Shown: positions 1 to 10,843, numbered from the stretch's first letter. The stretch is DNA of 64,000 nt from Microbacterium esteraromaticum (GCF_017303215.1 NZ_JAEMWU010000002.1:186001-250000), one strand, 5' to 3'. A program made the numbers and translations. The notes: generated from the letters alone by a model not told the origin.

Positions 1-1
1 C

Positions 2-1243
2 GCACTGTTCCCGTGGCGCACGATCAACGGTGAAGAGGCGTCCGCTTACTATGCGGCCGGCACGGCGCAGTACCACATCAACGCCGACGTGAGCTTCGCG
101 CTCGGCAAGTACGTGCGCGCCACGGGGGATGAGGACTTCCTTCGCAGGGAGGGCGCCGACATCGCGGTCGAGACGGCGCGTCTGTGGGCGACGCTGGGGT
201 TCTGGCGGGGCATCAACGGTGAGAGCTCGTTCCACATCCACGGTGTGACCGGGCCCGATGAGTACACCACGGTCGTCAATGACAATCTGTTCACGAACGT
301 GATGGCGCGGTACAACCTGCGCTTCGCCGCCCGTGTCGTGCGCGAGATGCACGCTGCCGATCCCGCCGCGTATGCAGCCCTGGTCGAGCGGGTCGGTCTC
401 GACTTCGGTGAGGCCGAGGCGTGGGAGCGCGCGGCCGAGGCCATTCACATCCCGTACAGCGAAGGACTGGGCATCCACCCGCAGGACACGTTCTTCTTGG
501 AACGCGAGGTGTGGGATCTGGAGGGCACGCCCGCCGAGAAGCGCCCGCTGCTGCTGCACTATCACCCGCTGGTGATCTACCGCTTCCAGGTGCTCAAGCA
601 GGCCGACGTCGTGCTCGCGCTGTTCCTGCAGGGCAACCACTTCACCGACGACGAGAAGCTCGCCGACTTCGACTACTACGACCCGCTGACGACGGGGGAT
701 TCCACGCTTTCGGCGGTCGTGCAGTCGATCATGGCGGCCGAGGTCGGGTATCAGGACCTCGCGCGCGAGTACTTCGAGCACGCCCTGTACGTCGACCTCG
801 CAGATCTGCATCACAATGCCTCGGATGGCGTGCATGTCGCGTCGGCGGGTGGCGTGTGGACGGCGCTGGTGAGCGGCTTCGGCGGAATGCGCGACCACGC
901 CGGAGAACTGAGCTTCGATCCGCGGCTGCCGGCGGACTGGCCCGAGCTGTCGTTCCCCCTGCAATGGCAGGGGTCGGCGCTGCACGTCACCGTGACGCGC
1001 GATGCGCTGCGTGTCGAGGTGCGTTCGGGCGACGCGGTGGAGTTCGCGGTGCGCGGCGCCGTGCACCGCGCAGCCGTCGACGAACCGGCCGTCGTGCGGC
1101 TGGTCGATCAGGGCCCGGTGCGCCCCGGGCGCCCGACGCTGCGCAAGTTCGAGGATGCCCGTCGCGATGACGGAACGCGCCTGTCGGCGTCGGTGCCCGT
1201 CACCACCAGCGCGCTCCCGGTGCTCGACGCATACGACGACTGA
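2..1243 (+). CDS. GH65 glycoside phosphorylase/hydrolase, 3' part
   Basis: The reading frame is already open at base 2, so the 5' part lies outside the window; 413 residues are visible. It carries the hallmark PWRTINGEEASAYY block at visible residues 4-17, whose first Glu is the catalytic acid of family GH65, then a TGPDEYTTVVNDN block and the C-terminal beta-sandwich. GH65 enzymes phosphorolyse or hydrolyse alpha-glucosides such as maltose, trehalose, kojibiose or nigerose in the cytoplasm; the exact substrate cannot be told from this fragment. No beta-phosphoglucomutase follows it, so any such partner would lie upstream. The family call is strong, the substrate is unknown. Confidence 0.93.
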   Translation, partial: ALFPWRTINGEEASAYYAAGTAQYHINADVSFALGKYVRATGDEDFLRREGADIAVETARLWATLGFWRGINGESSFHIHGVTGPDEYTTVVNDNLFTNVMARYNLRFAARVVREMHAADPAAYAALVERVGLDFGEAEAWERAAEAIHIPYSEGLGIHPQDTFFLEREVWDLEGTPAEKRPLLLHYHPLVIYRFQVLKQADVVLALFLQGNHFTDDEKLADFDYYDPLTTGDSTLSAVVQSIMAAEVGYQDLAREYFEHALYVDLADLHHNASDGVHVASAGGVWTALVSGFGGMRDHAGELSFDPRLPADWPELSFPLQWQGSALHVTVTRDALRVEVRSGDAVEFAVRGAVHRAAVDEPAVVRLVDQGPVRPGRPTLRKFEDARRDDGTRLSASVPVTTSALPVLDAYDD

Positions 1244-1301
1244 CCCGGCGCGGTGGTGTTGCGTGCGTCGCGTGTCGTGCGTGTTGCTCGCGTTGCGCGC
1301 G

Positions 1302-1387
1302 CCGCCGACACCCCCACGTGTCGTCGAGACCCCCAGGTGCGGATGCCCGTAGCTGGGGGTCTCGGCAGAAGCTAGGGGTCTCGGCGG
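1302..1387. repeat. Nested palindromic intergenic element E1 (GAGACCCCCAG word)
   Basis: The inner arms CGAGACCCCCAG (1325-1336) and CTGGGGGTCTCG (1353-1364) are perfect inverted copies. Flanking them are imperfect outer copies: CCGCCGACACCCC starting at 1302 and GGGGTCTCGGCGG at 1375-1387. One word thus appears twice direct and twice inverted. It lies between the GH65 stop and the dnaX promoter. It may act as a terminator, although no clear T-tract follows. The same word recurs in the element at 18534-18617. Confidence 0.75.
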
Positions 1388-1404
1388 ACGTCGGTCGCAC
1401 GCCG

Positions 1405-1410
1405 TAGGCT
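1405..1410 (+). promoter_or_regulatory. Extended TANNNT -10 box for leaderless dnaX
   Basis: TAGGCT ends six bases before the GTG start of dnaX and no Shine-Dalgarno sequence is present. This fits a leaderless transcript starting at or next to the start codon, which is common in actinobacteria. No convincing -35 was found. Confidence 0.45.
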
Positions 1411-1416
1411 GGATGG

Positions 1417-4230
1417 GTGACGACAGCCCTCTACCGCCGCTACCGGCCCGAGACCTTCGCGGAGATGATCGGGCAGTCCCAGGTGACCGATCCGCTCATG
1501 ACCGCGCTGCGCGGCGACCGGATCGGGCACGCGTACCTGTTCTCCGGCCCCCGCGGATGTGGAAAGACCACGTCAGCGCGCATTCTCGCGCGTTGCCTCA
1601 ACTGTGCCGAAGGGCCCACCGACACCCCGTGCGGTGTGTGCCCGAGCTGCATCGAACTGTCGCGCGCCGGCGGCGGCTCGCTCGATGTCGTCGAGATCGA
1701 CGCGGCCAGCCACAACGGTGTCGACGACGCTCGCGACCTGCGCGAGCGTGCGACCTTCGCACCGAGCCGTGATCGGTTCAAGATCTTCATCCTCGATGAG
1801 GCGCACATGGTCACACCGCAGGGCTTCAATGCCCTGCTGAAGCTGGTCGAGGAGCCGCCGGCGCACGTCAAGTTCATCTTCGCGACGACCGAGCCAGAGA
1901 AGGTGCTCGGCACGATCCGTTCGCGTACGCACCACTATCCGTTCCGGTTGGTGCCGCCCGCGGCGATGCTCGAGTACGTCGAGAAGCTGTGCGCCGAAGA
2001 GGGCGTGCAGGTCGCCGACGGCGTTCTCGCGCTCGTGGTGCGCGCCGGTGGTGGTTCGCCGCGAGACACGCTCTCATTGCTCGACCAGCTGATCGCCGGC
2101 TCCGAGGCGGGCAACGTGACTTACGAGCGCGCCGTCGCGCTGCTCGGCTACACCCACGCCGCGCTCCTTGACGAGATCGTCGATGCGCTCGCCGCCGGTG
2201 ATGCGGCATCCGCCTTCCCCGCGGTCGACCGCATCGTGCAGACCGGGCAAGACCCGCGCCGGTTCGTCGACGACCTGCTCGAGCGGCTGCGCGACCTGAT
2301 CGTGATCGAGGCGGTGGGCGAGGGGGCATCCGCTGTGCTCCGCGGTCTGCCTGCCGACGAACTGCAGCGCATGCACGCCCAGGCGCGCGCGTTCGGGGCT
2401 TTGCGTCTCTCGCGCACCGCAGACCTGGTCAGCCAGGCGCTCGACGATATGACCGGAGCGACCTCGCCGCGGCTCCACCTCGAGCTGATGGTCGCGCGCG
2501 TGCTCGCCGGGGCCGCCGCCGACGGCGAGCAGGCTGCGGCTCCCGCGTCGTCCGGTGCCGTTCCGCAGCGCCCCGCGGCTCCGACGGCACCCACCTCGGC
2601 AACGAGCGCTGCGGTGGCGCCGAGTGCGGCTGCGCCCGCGGCCGCGTCTGCGGTTCCAGCGATGCCTACGACGTCGGATGCCACGTTGAACGCTCCGGCC
2701 TCGGCGCCCGCGCCATCCGCCGAACCTGCCCCGTCCGTTGCCGCTGCTGCGGCGCCGACGGCACCTGCGCCTGCTCCGGCCGCTGAGACGCCGGCCGCTG
2801 AGACGCCGACCGCTGAGACGCCGACCGTTGTGCCCTCGGGCCCGGTGACCTTCGAACGGATCCGGGATTCCTGGGCCGGCGTGCTCAAGCGCCTCGAATC
2901 GATCAGTCGTTCCTCTTGGCTGATGGTCACGGCGATCCAGCCGCTCGGCTACGACGTCGACAGCGAGGTGCTGACGCTCGGGTTCTCCAGCCCCAGCGAC
3001 GTGTCGCGGTTCAAGGGCGCGACACCAGGCAAGGGCACCTCCGACCACCTGCGCACGGCCATCGAGCAAGAACTCGGCATCACCGTGAAGTACCGTCCGG
3101 CGCCGCTGCCACCGGCAGACGGCGCCTCCACTGGTGTGGGTGGACCTGACGGTTCGGGAGGCCCCGGCGGCTCGACCGGTCCTGCTGGCCCCGGGAGCTC
3201 CGGCGGTTCTGGGGGAACCGGCGGAGCTGCACCGTCGAACCCTGCACCGTCGAACTCTGCACAGTCGAACTCTGCATCCGCGGCACAGAACGGCGCCGCG
3301 CAGTCACGAACGGCGTCCGCTGTGGCCGGTGCCGGTGCCGGTGCCGGTGCCGGTGCCGGTGACGATGCCCCGGCCGCAGGCTGGGCAAAGCCGACAGATG
3401 TGTCCGAGTCCTCAGGGGTGGGCGTCCCGAAGGGGAAGGCGCGTCAGGCGTCCGAGCCTTCCGCGGCGACCGCGCGACCATCGAACGCGGCGGTCACCGA
3501 GTGGGCGGTCGCTCCCATCCCGTCCTCGGATGCCCCCGTCGCGCCGGCGCCCGCGGAAGCGCCACCACAAACGCCCGCTGTGCCCGCGCCGGGCATAGCG
3601 TCGGGAGCATCCACGACTTCGGCGCCCCCGACGCCCTCGGCGGCATCGGCCGCGACGGTATCCGCGCCCGCGCCGGCAGGTCCGGCCGACGGGGCGTCCA
3701 CGGCGGCAGCACCTGTGGCGGCGAAGCCCGCGCAGCACTCGGCTCCCCAGCAGCCGAATCCGCAGCAACAAGCGCCGCAACAGCCCTACGACGACCAGCC
3801 TCCGTACGACGATCAGCCTCCGTACGACGAGTACCCGCCGTTCGACGACGAACCGCCGTACGACCCGATGTACGACGGTCCGCCGCCACGGGAAACTCCG
3901 GGACGCCAGGCATCCGGCCCCGCACGGGCTTCCGCGCCGCAGGCAGCCGCGCCCCGGGCAGTCGCAGCCCCGGCATCCGCAGGGCCGGCGGCTCCCGCGG
4001 AGTCCGGCGCCCTTCCAACCGCGCCGACCGCCGCATCCGCCGTCGCTTCAGGGCAGGCGGCCGCCCCACCCGCAGCATCCACCCCCACCGCTTCCCGCGT
4101 TACTGCGTCCGCCGCCTCGCGTCCGGCGCACGACGGTGTCGAGCGTCGCGGCGAGGCCGTGATCCGCCAGGTGCTCGGAGCGAAGTTCCTTCGTGAAGAG
4201 CCCTTCGAAGCCCCGACGAGGTTCAACTGA
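1417..4230 (+). CDS. dnaX: DNA polymerase III subunit gamma/tau
   Basis: This is the clamp-loader ATPase of the replicative polymerase. The Walker [10 protein letters not shown] is near residues 44-52, zinc-binding cysteines are at about 63, 72, 75 and 78, and the Walker B DEAH is at 127-130. At 937 residues it is long for the family. After about residue 370 it becomes Ala/Pro/Ser-rich low complexity, interrupted by a folded segment near 475-540 ([20 protein letters not shown]), and it ends in a conserved [14 protein letters not shown] tail. The low-complexity part contains tandem DNA repeats (GCCGGT units at 3333-3360; a 15-bp unit around 2782-2823) and an acidic Tyr/Pro repeat (PYDDQP type, about residues 790-830). 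No slippery AAAAAAG site for gamma production was seen. GTG start; the stop overlaps recR (TGATG). Confidence 0.96.
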   Translation: MTTALYRRYRPETFAEMIGQSQVTDPLMTALRGDRIGHAYLFSGPRGCGKTTSARILARCLNCAEGPTDTPCGVCPSCIELSRAGGGSLDVVEIDAASHNGVDDARDLRERATFAPSRDRFKIFILDEAHMVTPQGFNALLKLVEEPPAHVKFIFATTEPEKVLGTIRSRTHHYPFRLVPPAAMLEYVEKLCAEEGVQVADGVLALVVRAGGGSPRDTLSLLDQLIAGSEAGNVTYERAVALLGYTHAALLDEIVDALAAGDAASAFPAVDRIVQTGQDPRRFVDDLLERLRDLIVIEAVGEGASAVLRGLPADELQRMHAQARAFGALRLSRTADLVSQALDDMTGATSPRLHLELMVARVLAGAAADGEQAAAPASSGAVPQRPAAPTAPTSATSAAVAPSAAAPAAASAVPAMPTTSDATLNAPASAPAPSAEPAPSVAAAAAPTAPAPAPAAETPAAETPTAETPTVVPSGPVTFERIRDSWAGVLKRLESISRSSWLMVTAIQPLGYDVDSEVLTLGFSSPSDVSRFKGATPGKGTSDHLRTAIEQELGITVKYRPAPLPPADGASTGVGGPDGSGGPGGSTGPAGPGSSGGSGGTGGAAPSNPAPSNSAQSNSASAAQNGAAQSRTASAVAGAGAGAGAGAGDDAPAAGWAKPTDVSESSGVGVPKGKARQASEPSAATARPSNAAVTEWAVAPIPSSDAPVAPAPAEAPPQTPAVPAPGIASGASTTSAPPTPSAASAATVSAPAPAGPADGASTAAAPVAAKPAQHSAPQQPNPQQQAPQQPYDDQPPYDDQPPYDEYPPFDDEPPYDPMYDGPPPRETPGRQASGPARASAPQAAAPRAVAAPASAGPAAPAESGALPTAPTAASAVASGQAAAPPAASTPTASRVTASAASRPAHDGVERRGEAVIRQVLGAKFLREEPFEAPTRFN

Positions 4231-4823
4231 TGTACGACGGCATCGTTCAGGAGCTGATCGACGAGTTCGGCCGGCTGCCGGGCATCGGCCCCAAGTCCGC
4301 GCAGCGGATCGCGTTCCACATCCTGCAGACGCCGTCCTTCGACGTCGCCCGTCTGTCGGAACTGCTCACCGAGGTGCGCACGCGGGTGCGGTTCTGCGAC
4401 ATCTGCGGAAACGTCGCCGAGCAGGAGCGCTGCAGCATCTGCCGTGACCCGCGCCGCAACCCCGAGCTGATCTGCGTCGTCGAGGATGCGAAGGACGTCG
4501 CGGCGATCGAGCGCACCCGTGAGTTCCGAGGCCTCTATCACGTGCTCGGTGGAGCGATCAGCCCCATCGCCGGTGTCGGACCCGACGACCTGCGTATCGC
4601 CCAGCTGATGAGCAGGCTCGCCGACGGCACTGTGCAAGAGGTCATCCTCGCGACCAACCCCAACCTCGAGGGCGAGGCGACCGCAAGCTATCTGAGCCGC
4701 CTGCTGACGAGCATGGACATCGCCGTATCGCGCCTGGCATCGGGACTCCCCGTCGGCGGCGATCTGGAGTACGCCGACGAGGTCACCCTGGGACGCGCCT
4801 TCGAGGGCCGTCGCCGGCTGTGA
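4230..4823 (+). CDS. recR: Recombination mediator RecR
   Basis: RecR works with RecF and RecO to load RecA at gaps. The 197-residue protein has the N-terminal helix-hairpin-helix ([16 protein letters not shown]), a C4 zinc site (Cys56, 59, 68, 71), a Toprim domain ([17 protein letters not shown]) and the C-terminal [16 protein letters not shown] motif, all at usual positions and length. Its ATG overlaps the dnaX stop and its stop overlaps the next GTG, so dnaX-recR-4820 are probably co-translated. The dnaX-recR pairing is conserved across bacteria, though the unrelated nucleoid gene often found between them is absent here. Confidence 0.97.
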   Translation: MYDGIVQELIDEFGRLPGIGPKSAQRIAFHILQTPSFDVARLSELLTEVRTRVRFCDICGNVAEQERCSICRDPRRNPELICVVEDAKDVAAIERTREFRGLYHVLGGAISPIAGVGPDDLRIAQLMSRLADGTVQEVILATNPNLEGEATASYLSRLLTSMDIAVSRLASGLPVGGDLEYADEVTLGRAFEGRRRL

Positions 4824-5728
4824 ATGCTCAGCATCCGGGATTCACACGCAAGGGCTGGGCGCTGTTCGCCGTCATGGCATTCGTCTGGGGCATCACCTAC
4901 CTGTTCATCAAAGAGGCTGTCGCGTCGTACTCACCTCCGGCGGTGGTTTCGGCGCGTACCTTGCTCGGCGCCGCTGTACTGCTGCCGTTCGCGATCCGCG
5001 CGGGGGCGCTCAAGGCAGCATGGAAGCACTGGCCCTGGGTGCTGGCCTTCGGTCTCATCGAGATGGCCGGTCCGTTCCTGCTGCTCAGCCACGCAGAGAC
5101 GCAGCTTCCCTCGGGGCTTACCGGACTGCTCGTCGCGACCGTCCCGCTGTTCGCCGTGCTCATCGCGCTCGTGCGGGGTGATCGTTCGGTGCTCGCGCCG
5201 ATACGTCTCGGCGGGCTGCTGCTCGGCTTCGCCGGTGTCGCGATCGTCGTCGCCGGACCCGGCCTGTTCCCACGCGACGGTGCCAGCGCCTTCGCGATCG
5301 GCGAGGTGTTGCTCACCGCGCTGCTGTACGCCATCGCCCCCTTCGTCATTGCCTACAAGCTCAGCGACGTCCCCTCGATCGGAACGATCACGCTCGCGCT
5401 GCTTGGCATCGGGCTCGGGTACCTGCCGGCCGCGCTGCTGACCCAGACCGAGGTTCCGACGCTGCGCTCGACGGTCTCGCTGGTGCTGCTGGGCGTGATC
5501 TGCACGGCGGTCGCTTTCGTCGCCTTCTTCGCGCTCATCCGTGAGGTCGGGCCGGTGCGCGCGCCGCTGTTCACCTACATCAACCCGATCGTCGCGCTCG
5601 TTCTCGGCACAGTGCTCCTGGCCGAGCCCGTCACGCCCGGACTGCTGATCGGACTTCCGATCGTTCTCATCGGATGCTGGTTCGCCGCCACCGGAGGGCG
5701 CCTGCGCCCCCGGGTGACCGGAACATAG
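4820..5728 (+). CDS. EamA/DMT-superfamily permease
   Basis: This 302-residue membrane protein has about ten hydrophobic segments arranged as two EamA repeats; the first opens with [22 protein letters not shown] and the second ends at [26 protein letters not shown]. Members of the drug/metabolite transporter superfamily export amino acids, metabolites or drugs; the substrate cannot be inferred here. The GTG start overlaps the recR stop in a GTGA junction, so translation is probably coupled. Lying just upstream of lysC may be chance, since a separate promoter is likely there. Confidence 0.9.
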   Translation: MNAQHPGFTRKGWALFAVMAFVWGITYLFIKEAVASYSPPAVVSARTLLGAAVLLPFAIRAGALKAAWKHWPWVLAFGLIEMAGPFLLLSHAETQLPSGLTGLLVATVPLFAVLIALVRGDRSVLAPIRLGGLLLGFAGVAIVVAGPGLFPRDGASAFAIGEVLLTALLYAIAPFVIAYKLSDVPSIGTITLALLGIGLGYLPAALLTQTEVPTLRSTVSLVLLGVICTAVAFVAFFALIREVGPVRAPLFTYINPIVALVLGTVLLAEPVTPGLLIGLPIVLIGCWFAATGGRLRPRVTGT

Positions 5729-5771
5729 CATCCGACCCGTCACATGCGTGAAGGCGCATGGATGCCGTCCG

Positions 5772-5777
5772 TAGAAT
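5772..5777 (+). promoter_or_regulatory. Possible -10 box upstream of lysC
   Basis: TAGAAT matches the actinobacterial -10 consensus and lies about 40 bases before the lysC start. The -35 region is not recognisable, so this is a weak call. Confidence 0.3.
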
Positions 5778-5817
5778 GTCGCATGGGCGAATCCGCCCGC
5801 AGCACCCGGGAGTGATC

Positions 5818-7104
5818 GTGGCACTGATCGTGCAGAAGTACGGCGGCTCGTCCGTCGCCGACGCAGAGAGCATCAAGCGCGTCGCCAAGCGCATCGTCGA
5901 CACCCGTCGCGCCGGACACGATGTGGTCGTGGCCGTCAGCGCGATGGGCGACACCACCGACGAACTGCTCGACCTGGCCAACCAGGTCGCCCCGATTCCC
6001 GCCCCGCGCGAGCTCGACATGCTGCTCAGCAGCGGTGAGCGCATCTCGATGGCGCTGCTGGCCATGACCATCCACTCGATGGGCTTCGAGGCGCGCTCGT
6101 TCACCGGCAGCCAGGCCGGCATGATCACCGACTCCCACCACGGCAAGGCCCGCATCGTCGATGTCACGCCGGTGCGTCTGCGCGAAGCACTCGACGAGGG
6201 GGCGATCGTGATCGTCGCCGGCTTCCAGGGCTTCAACCGCGATACGCGCGACATCACCACGCTCGGCCGCGGCGGTTCCGACACCACCGCGGTCGCCCTC
6301 GCCGCCGCGCTGAACGCCGACGTGTGCGAGATCTACAGCGACGTCGACGGTATCTACACCGCCGACCCGCGCGTCATCCCGCGCGCCCGCAAGCTCGACA
6401 CCATCTCGAGCGAAGAGATGCTCGAACTCGCTGCCAACGGCGCGAAGGTGCTCTACATCCGTGCCGTCGAGTACGCCCGCCGTCACGGCGTTCTGATCCA
6501 CGCCCGCTCGACCTTCTCGTCGGCAGAGGGCACCTACGTTCTCGGCGAGGGCATGCAGGCCCCGCGCGCATCCCAGGGAGAAGCCATGGAAGAACCCATC
6601 GTCGCCGGCGTCGCCACCGACCTGAGCCAGGCGAAGATCACCGTCGCCGGTGTGCCCGACGTTCCGGGCAAGGCCGCCGAGATCTTCAAGATCGTCTCCA
6701 AGGCGGGCGCCAACGTCGACATGATCGTGCAGAACGTCTCGGCGGCCTCGACGGGGCGCACGGACATCTCGTTCACGCTGCCCAAGGCCGACGCGCCGGC
6801 AACCATCAAGGCGCTCGCGGCCGAGCAGGGTGAGGTCGGGTTCGAGAACCTGCTGCACGACGACCAGATCGGCAAGCTCTCGGTGGTCGGCGCGGGTATG
6901 CGCACGCACTCCGGTGTGTCCGAGATCCTGTTCGAGGCTCTCAGTGCCGGCGGGATCAACATCGAGATGATCTCCACGTCCGAGATCCGCATCTCGGTCG
7001 TGCTGCGTGGTTCGGACCTCGCCGAGGCCGCTCGCACCGTGCACACCGCCTATGGGCTCGACAGCGAGATCGAGGCTGTCGTCCACGCCGGCACCGGCCG
7101 CTGA
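5818..7104 (+). CDS. lysC: Aspartate kinase, alpha subunit
   Basis: Catalyses ATP-dependent phosphorylation of aspartate, the first step to lysine, threonine, methionine and diaminopimelate. The 428-residue product begins with the kinase motif [20 protein letters not shown] and carries [11 protein letters not shown] near residues 177-187, followed by two ACT domains (from about residue 265). The GTG at 5818 is preferred over upstream starts: the conserved N-terminus begins there and GGGAG lies five bases ahead. The ACT region [16 protein letters not shown] aligns with the lysine/threonine feedback site of Corynebacterium LysC, so concerted feedback inhibition is likely. asd follows after element E2, the usual actinobacterial order. 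Confidence 0.96.
   Translation: MALIVQKYGGSSVADAESIKRVAKRIVDTRRAGHDVVVAVSAMGDTTDELLDLANQVAPIPAPRELDMLLSSGERISMALLAMTIHSMGFEARSFTGSQAGMITDSHHGKARIVDVTPVRLREALDEGAIVIVAGFQGFNRDTRDITTLGRGGSDTTAVALAAALNADVCEIYSDVDGIYTADPRVIPRARKLDTISSEEMLELAANGAKVLYIRAVEYARRHGVLIHARSTFSSAEGTYVLGEGMQAPRASQGEAMEEPIVAGVATDLSQAKITVAGVPDVPGKAAEIFKIVSKAGANVDMIVQNVSAASTGRTDISFTLPKADAPATIKALAAEQGEVGFENLLHDDQIGKLSVVGAGMRTHSGVSEILFEALSAGGINIEMISTSEIRISVVLRGSDLAEAARTVHTAYGLDSEIEAVVHAGTGR
6586..7104 (+). other. Internal in-frame start for aspartate kinase beta subunit
   Basis: An in-frame ATG at codon 257 is preceded by AGGGAG at 6575-6580, a good ribosome binding site inside the coding sequence. The resulting 172-residue protein ([13 protein letters not shown]...) would hold only the ACT domains. 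Corynebacterium lysC and Bacillus class II aspartate kinases make such a beta subunit to form an alpha2beta2 enzyme. The site is seen directly; the product is inferred. Confidence 0.65.
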
Positions 7105-7151
7105 CGCGAGGCCCCAGCCCTCCAGCATCCGCTCTTCGCGCCCACTCCCGC

Positions 7152-7218
7152 TGAGAAACCACCTCCCGTTCGAGAAACCACGCCGCAGGCGGTTTCTCAG
7201 ACGGGAGGTGGTTTCTCA
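7152..7218. repeat. Nested palindromic intergenic element E2 (GAGAAACC word)
   Basis: The outer arms TGAGAAACCACCTCCCGT (7152-7169) and its exact reverse complement (7201-7218) enclose an inner pair GAGAAACC (7172-7179) and GGTTTCTC (7191-7198). The same word thus occurs four times, two direct and two inverted. It sits between lysC and asd. It could terminate lysC, but no poly-T follows. Confidence 0.8.
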
Positions 7219-7338
7219 ATGAGGCCGCCCCGCGCGGGAGCGCGGGCGTCACGCGCGGGTCGGCCGCAGAGGCGACGGGGTAGACTCGCCGCAACCCTGA
7301 CATCGGCGCCAGGCGCAGCATCCGCACCCTGGAGCTGA

Positions 7339-8451
<1,113 letters not shown>

Positions 8452-8464
8452 CGCACGCGCCCCT

Positions 8465-8529
8465 CCGTCTATCTGTCACAAACCCGCGCTATTCAGACCG
8501 AGTAGCGCGGGTTTGTGACAGATAGACGG
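8465..8529. repeat. Perfect 26-bp inverted repeat E3
   Basis: The arms 8465-8490 and 8504-8529 are exact reverse complements. They start CCGTCTATCTGTCACAAACC and leave a 13-base loop. It lies between the asd stop and the mqo promoter. The stem is unusually long for a simple terminator and has no T-tract. Unlike E1, E2, E5 and E6 it holds a single pair of arms. Confidence 0.85.
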
Positions 8530-8568
8530 GGGGAGTGGGGCGGCGAAATGAGGGTGGATGCTGACGGC

Positions 8569-8574
8569 TAGACT
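8569..8574 (+). promoter_or_regulatory. -10 box for leaderless mqo
   Basis: TAGACT ends six bases before the GTG of mqo and there is no ribosome binding site, which fits a leaderless message. Confidence 0.45.
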
Positions 8575-8580
8575 GGTCGG

Positions 8581-10053
8581 GTGACCGAAACCGTCGATGT
8601 CGTTCTGATCGGTGGGGGCATCATGTCCGCCACACTGGGTACCCTGCTGCGCGAACTGCAGCCGGACTGGAAGATCGTCGCCTACGAGCGACTCAGCGAC
8701 GTCGGCCAGGAGAGCTCCAACCCCTGGAACAACGCCGGTACCGGACACGCGGCACTGTGCGAGCTGAACTACATGCCCCAGGGCAAGGACGGCTCGCTCG
8801 ACCCCGCCAAGGCGATCTCGATCAACGAGCAGTTCCAGCAGAGCCGGCAGTTCTGGTCGACACTCGTCGACCGCGGCGTGCTCGATGGGCCGTCGACGTT
8901 CATCAACTCGACCCCGCACATGACGTTCGTGCGCGGTGAGAAGGATGTTGCGTTCCTGAAGGCGCGCTACGAGGTGCTCAAGGAGCAGCCGCTGTTCGCC
9001 GGCATCGAGTACAGCGAGGACTCCCGGGTCATCAACTCGTGGGCGCCGCTGCTGATGCAGAAGCGCCGCAAGGGTGAGCCCTTCGCCGCCACGCGCGTGC
9101 CCTCGGGCACCGACGTCGACTTCGGTGCACTCACGCACCAGCTCTTCGATCACCTCTCTGACGCCGGCGTCCAGGTGCGCACCGACCACGAGGTCCGCAG
9201 CCTCAAGCGCCAGTCCGACGGCACGTGGCTGGTCAAGTACCGGCACGTGATCGGTCGCACGCCCGGCCAGGTCAAGGCGCGCTTCGTGTTCGTCGGGGCG
9301 GGCGGTTGGGCCCTCAAGCTGCTGCAGCGTTCGGGCATCCCCGAGATCAAGGGCTACGGTGTCTTCCCGATCGGCGGTCAGTTCCTGAAGACGTCCGACC
9401 CGAAGATCGTCGCCCAGCACCAGGCGAAGGTGTACTCGCAGGCATCCGTCGGCGCACCGCCGATGTCGGTGCCGCACCTCGACACGCGAGTTGTCGACGG
9501 CGAGGCGTCGCTGATGTTCGGTCCGTTCGCGACGTTCAGCCCGAAGTTCCTCAAGCAGGGGTCGATGTTCGACATCGTCTCGCAGGTGCGGCCGCACAAC
9601 CTCTGGCCGATGCTGCGCGTCGCGTTCGCGAACCCCGATCTGATCACGTACCTGGTCGGCGAACTGATGAAGAACCACCGCAAGAAGGTCGACAGCCTGC
9701 GCACGTTCATGCCGACGGCGCAGGACGGCGACTGGACGCTGATCCAGGCCGGCCAGCGCGCCCAGGTCATGAAGAAGGACCCCGAGAAGGGCGGCATTCT
9801 GCAGTTCGGCACTGAGGTCGTCGCCGCCGAAGACGGCACGATCGCCGGTCTGCTCGGTGCCTCGCCGGGTGCATCGACGGCGGTACCGATCATGCTCGGC
9901 CTGCTGAAGCGGTGCTTCCCCGAGCAGTACGCCGGCTGGGAGCCGACGCTGCGCGAGCTGATCCCGACGGTCGGCGAGACGCTCAACGACGACGCGGCCG
10001 CCGCCGAGAAGTCGATGGATGCCACCGCATCCACGCTCTCGCTCACGGCCTGA
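8581..10053 (+). CDS. mqo: Malate:quinone oxidoreductase
   Basis: Membrane-associated FAD enzyme that oxidises malate to oxaloacetate and passes electrons to menaquinone, replacing or complementing NAD malate dehydrogenase in the TCA cycle. The 490-residue product has the N-terminal FAD motif DVVLIGGGIMSATLGTLL, then the Mqo signatures SSNPWNNAGTGHAALCELNY and LFGPFATFSPKFLK, and ends with a GLLGASPGASTAVPIMLGLL block. Length is normal for the family. GTG start, probably leaderless. It is flanked by E3 and by the thymidine kinase gene ten bases downstream, which may be co-transcribed. Confidence 0.96.
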   Translation: MTETVDVVLIGGGIMSATLGTLLRELQPDWKIVAYERLSDVGQESSNPWNNAGTGHAALCELNYMPQGKDGSLDPAKAISINEQFQQSRQFWSTLVDRGVLDGPSTFINSTPHMTFVRGEKDVAFLKARYEVLKEQPLFAGIEYSEDSRVINSWAPLLMQKRRKGEPFAATRVPSGTDVDFGALTHQLFDHLSDAGVQVRTDHEVRSLKRQSDGTWLVKYRHVIGRTPGQVKARFVFVGAGGWALKLLQRSGIPEIKGYGVFPIGGQFLKTSDPKIVAQHQAKVYSQASVGAPPMSVPHLDTRVVDGEASLMFGPFATFSPKFLKQGSMFDIVSQVRPHNLWPMLRVAFANPDLITYLVGELMKNHRKKVDSLRTFMPTAQDGDWTLIQAGQRAQVMKKDPEKGGILQFGTEVVAAEDGTIAGLLGASPGASTAVPIMLGLLKRCFPEQYAGWEPTLRELIPTVGETLNDDAAAAEKSMDATASTLSLTA

Positions 10054-10063
10054 GTAGCCGACC

Positions 10064-10693
10064 GTGGCGAAGCTGTACTTCCGCTACGGCGCGATGAACT
10101 CCGGCAAGTCGACGGCCCTCCTACAGGCCGCGTACAACTACGAGGAACGCGGGCAGCGCGTACTGCTGGCCAAACCCGAGATCGACACCAAGGGTGCCTC
10201 GCAGATCGAGAGTCGGTTGGGCGTCACGCGTGAGGTCGACTTCCTGATCGGAGAGGGCGCGGATGCCCGGGCGCTGTTCTACGCGGAGCGCGAGCGGGTG
10301 CGCAATGAGGTGGCTGATGAGCTGCTGCCCTCGGACCCCGAAGATGTCGCATGCCTGCTGATCGACGAGGCGCAGTTCCTCTCTGCGGAGCAGGTGGATG
10401 ACCTGTTCCGCATCGCGGTGCTCGATGGTATTCCGGTGATGGCATATGGCATCCGAAACGACTTCCGTACTCACGCCTTCCCGGGGTCGGCGCGCCTGCT
10501 GGCGATCGCGCACGCGCTGGAGGAGCTCAAGACGATCTGCCGTTGCGGACGCAAGGCCGTCTTCAACGGGCGTCGCGCCGGTGGGCGCTTTGTGTTCGAC
10601 GGCGACCAGGTGGCCATCGACGGCGTCGCGGTGACATACGAATCGCTGTGCGGCAACTGCTACCTGGAGGAGTCCGGCGGCATCCTCGGCTGA
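10064..10693 (+). CDS. tdk: Thymidine kinase, type II
   Basis: Salvages thymidine by phosphorylating it to dTMP in the cytoplasm. The 209-residue protein has the P-loop GAMNSGKSTALL at residues 9-20, the DEAQFLSAEQ Walker B region with the catalytic Glu, and a zinc site formed by CRCGRKA and CGNCY pairs. These are the type II kinase features. GTG start ten bases after mqo. It joins tmk, encoded far downstream in this window, in the dTTP pathway. Confidence 0.93.
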   Translation: MAKLYFRYGAMNSGKSTALLQAAYNYEERGQRVLLAKPEIDTKGASQIESRLGVTREVDFLIGEGADARALFYAERERVRNEVADELLPSDPEDVACLLIDEAQFLSAEQVDDLFRIAVLDGIPVMAYGIRNDFRTHAFPGSARLLAIAHALEELKTICRCGRKAVFNGRRAGGRFVFDGDQVAIDGVAVTYESLCGNCYLEESGGILG

Positions 10694-10783
10694 CCCAGCC
10701 GCACGTCGCGTAGCCCTCTCGCCTCGCACCTCGCGTGGGCTTCGCGCCCCGCGCCCCGCGCCCTTCGCGCCCGCATCTGCCCG

Positions 10784-10843
10784 ACGAGGGGTCAATATTC
10801 GTCGTGTTCGCGCCCGCCGACCCGACATTTACTGACCCCTCGT
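10784..10843. repeat. Inverted repeat E4 (ACGAGGGGTCA)
   Basis: The arms ACGAGGGGTCA (10784-10794) and TGACCCCTCGT (10833-10843) are perfect reverse complements around a 38-base spacer. It sits in the 301-base gap between tdk and the FadR-type regulator; that gap also holds the operators at 10946-10985 and nothing else I recognise. It resembles the other palindromic elements in position but has only one pair and a long loop. Confidence 0.6.

Noticed and set aside
3240..3360. Short direct repeats resembling a CRISPR or VNTR array
   Set aside because: They are coding tandem repeats inside dnaX without unique spacers.
1417..4230. Programmed frameshift in dnaX
   Set aside because: No A-rich slippery heptamer or downstream stimulator was found.
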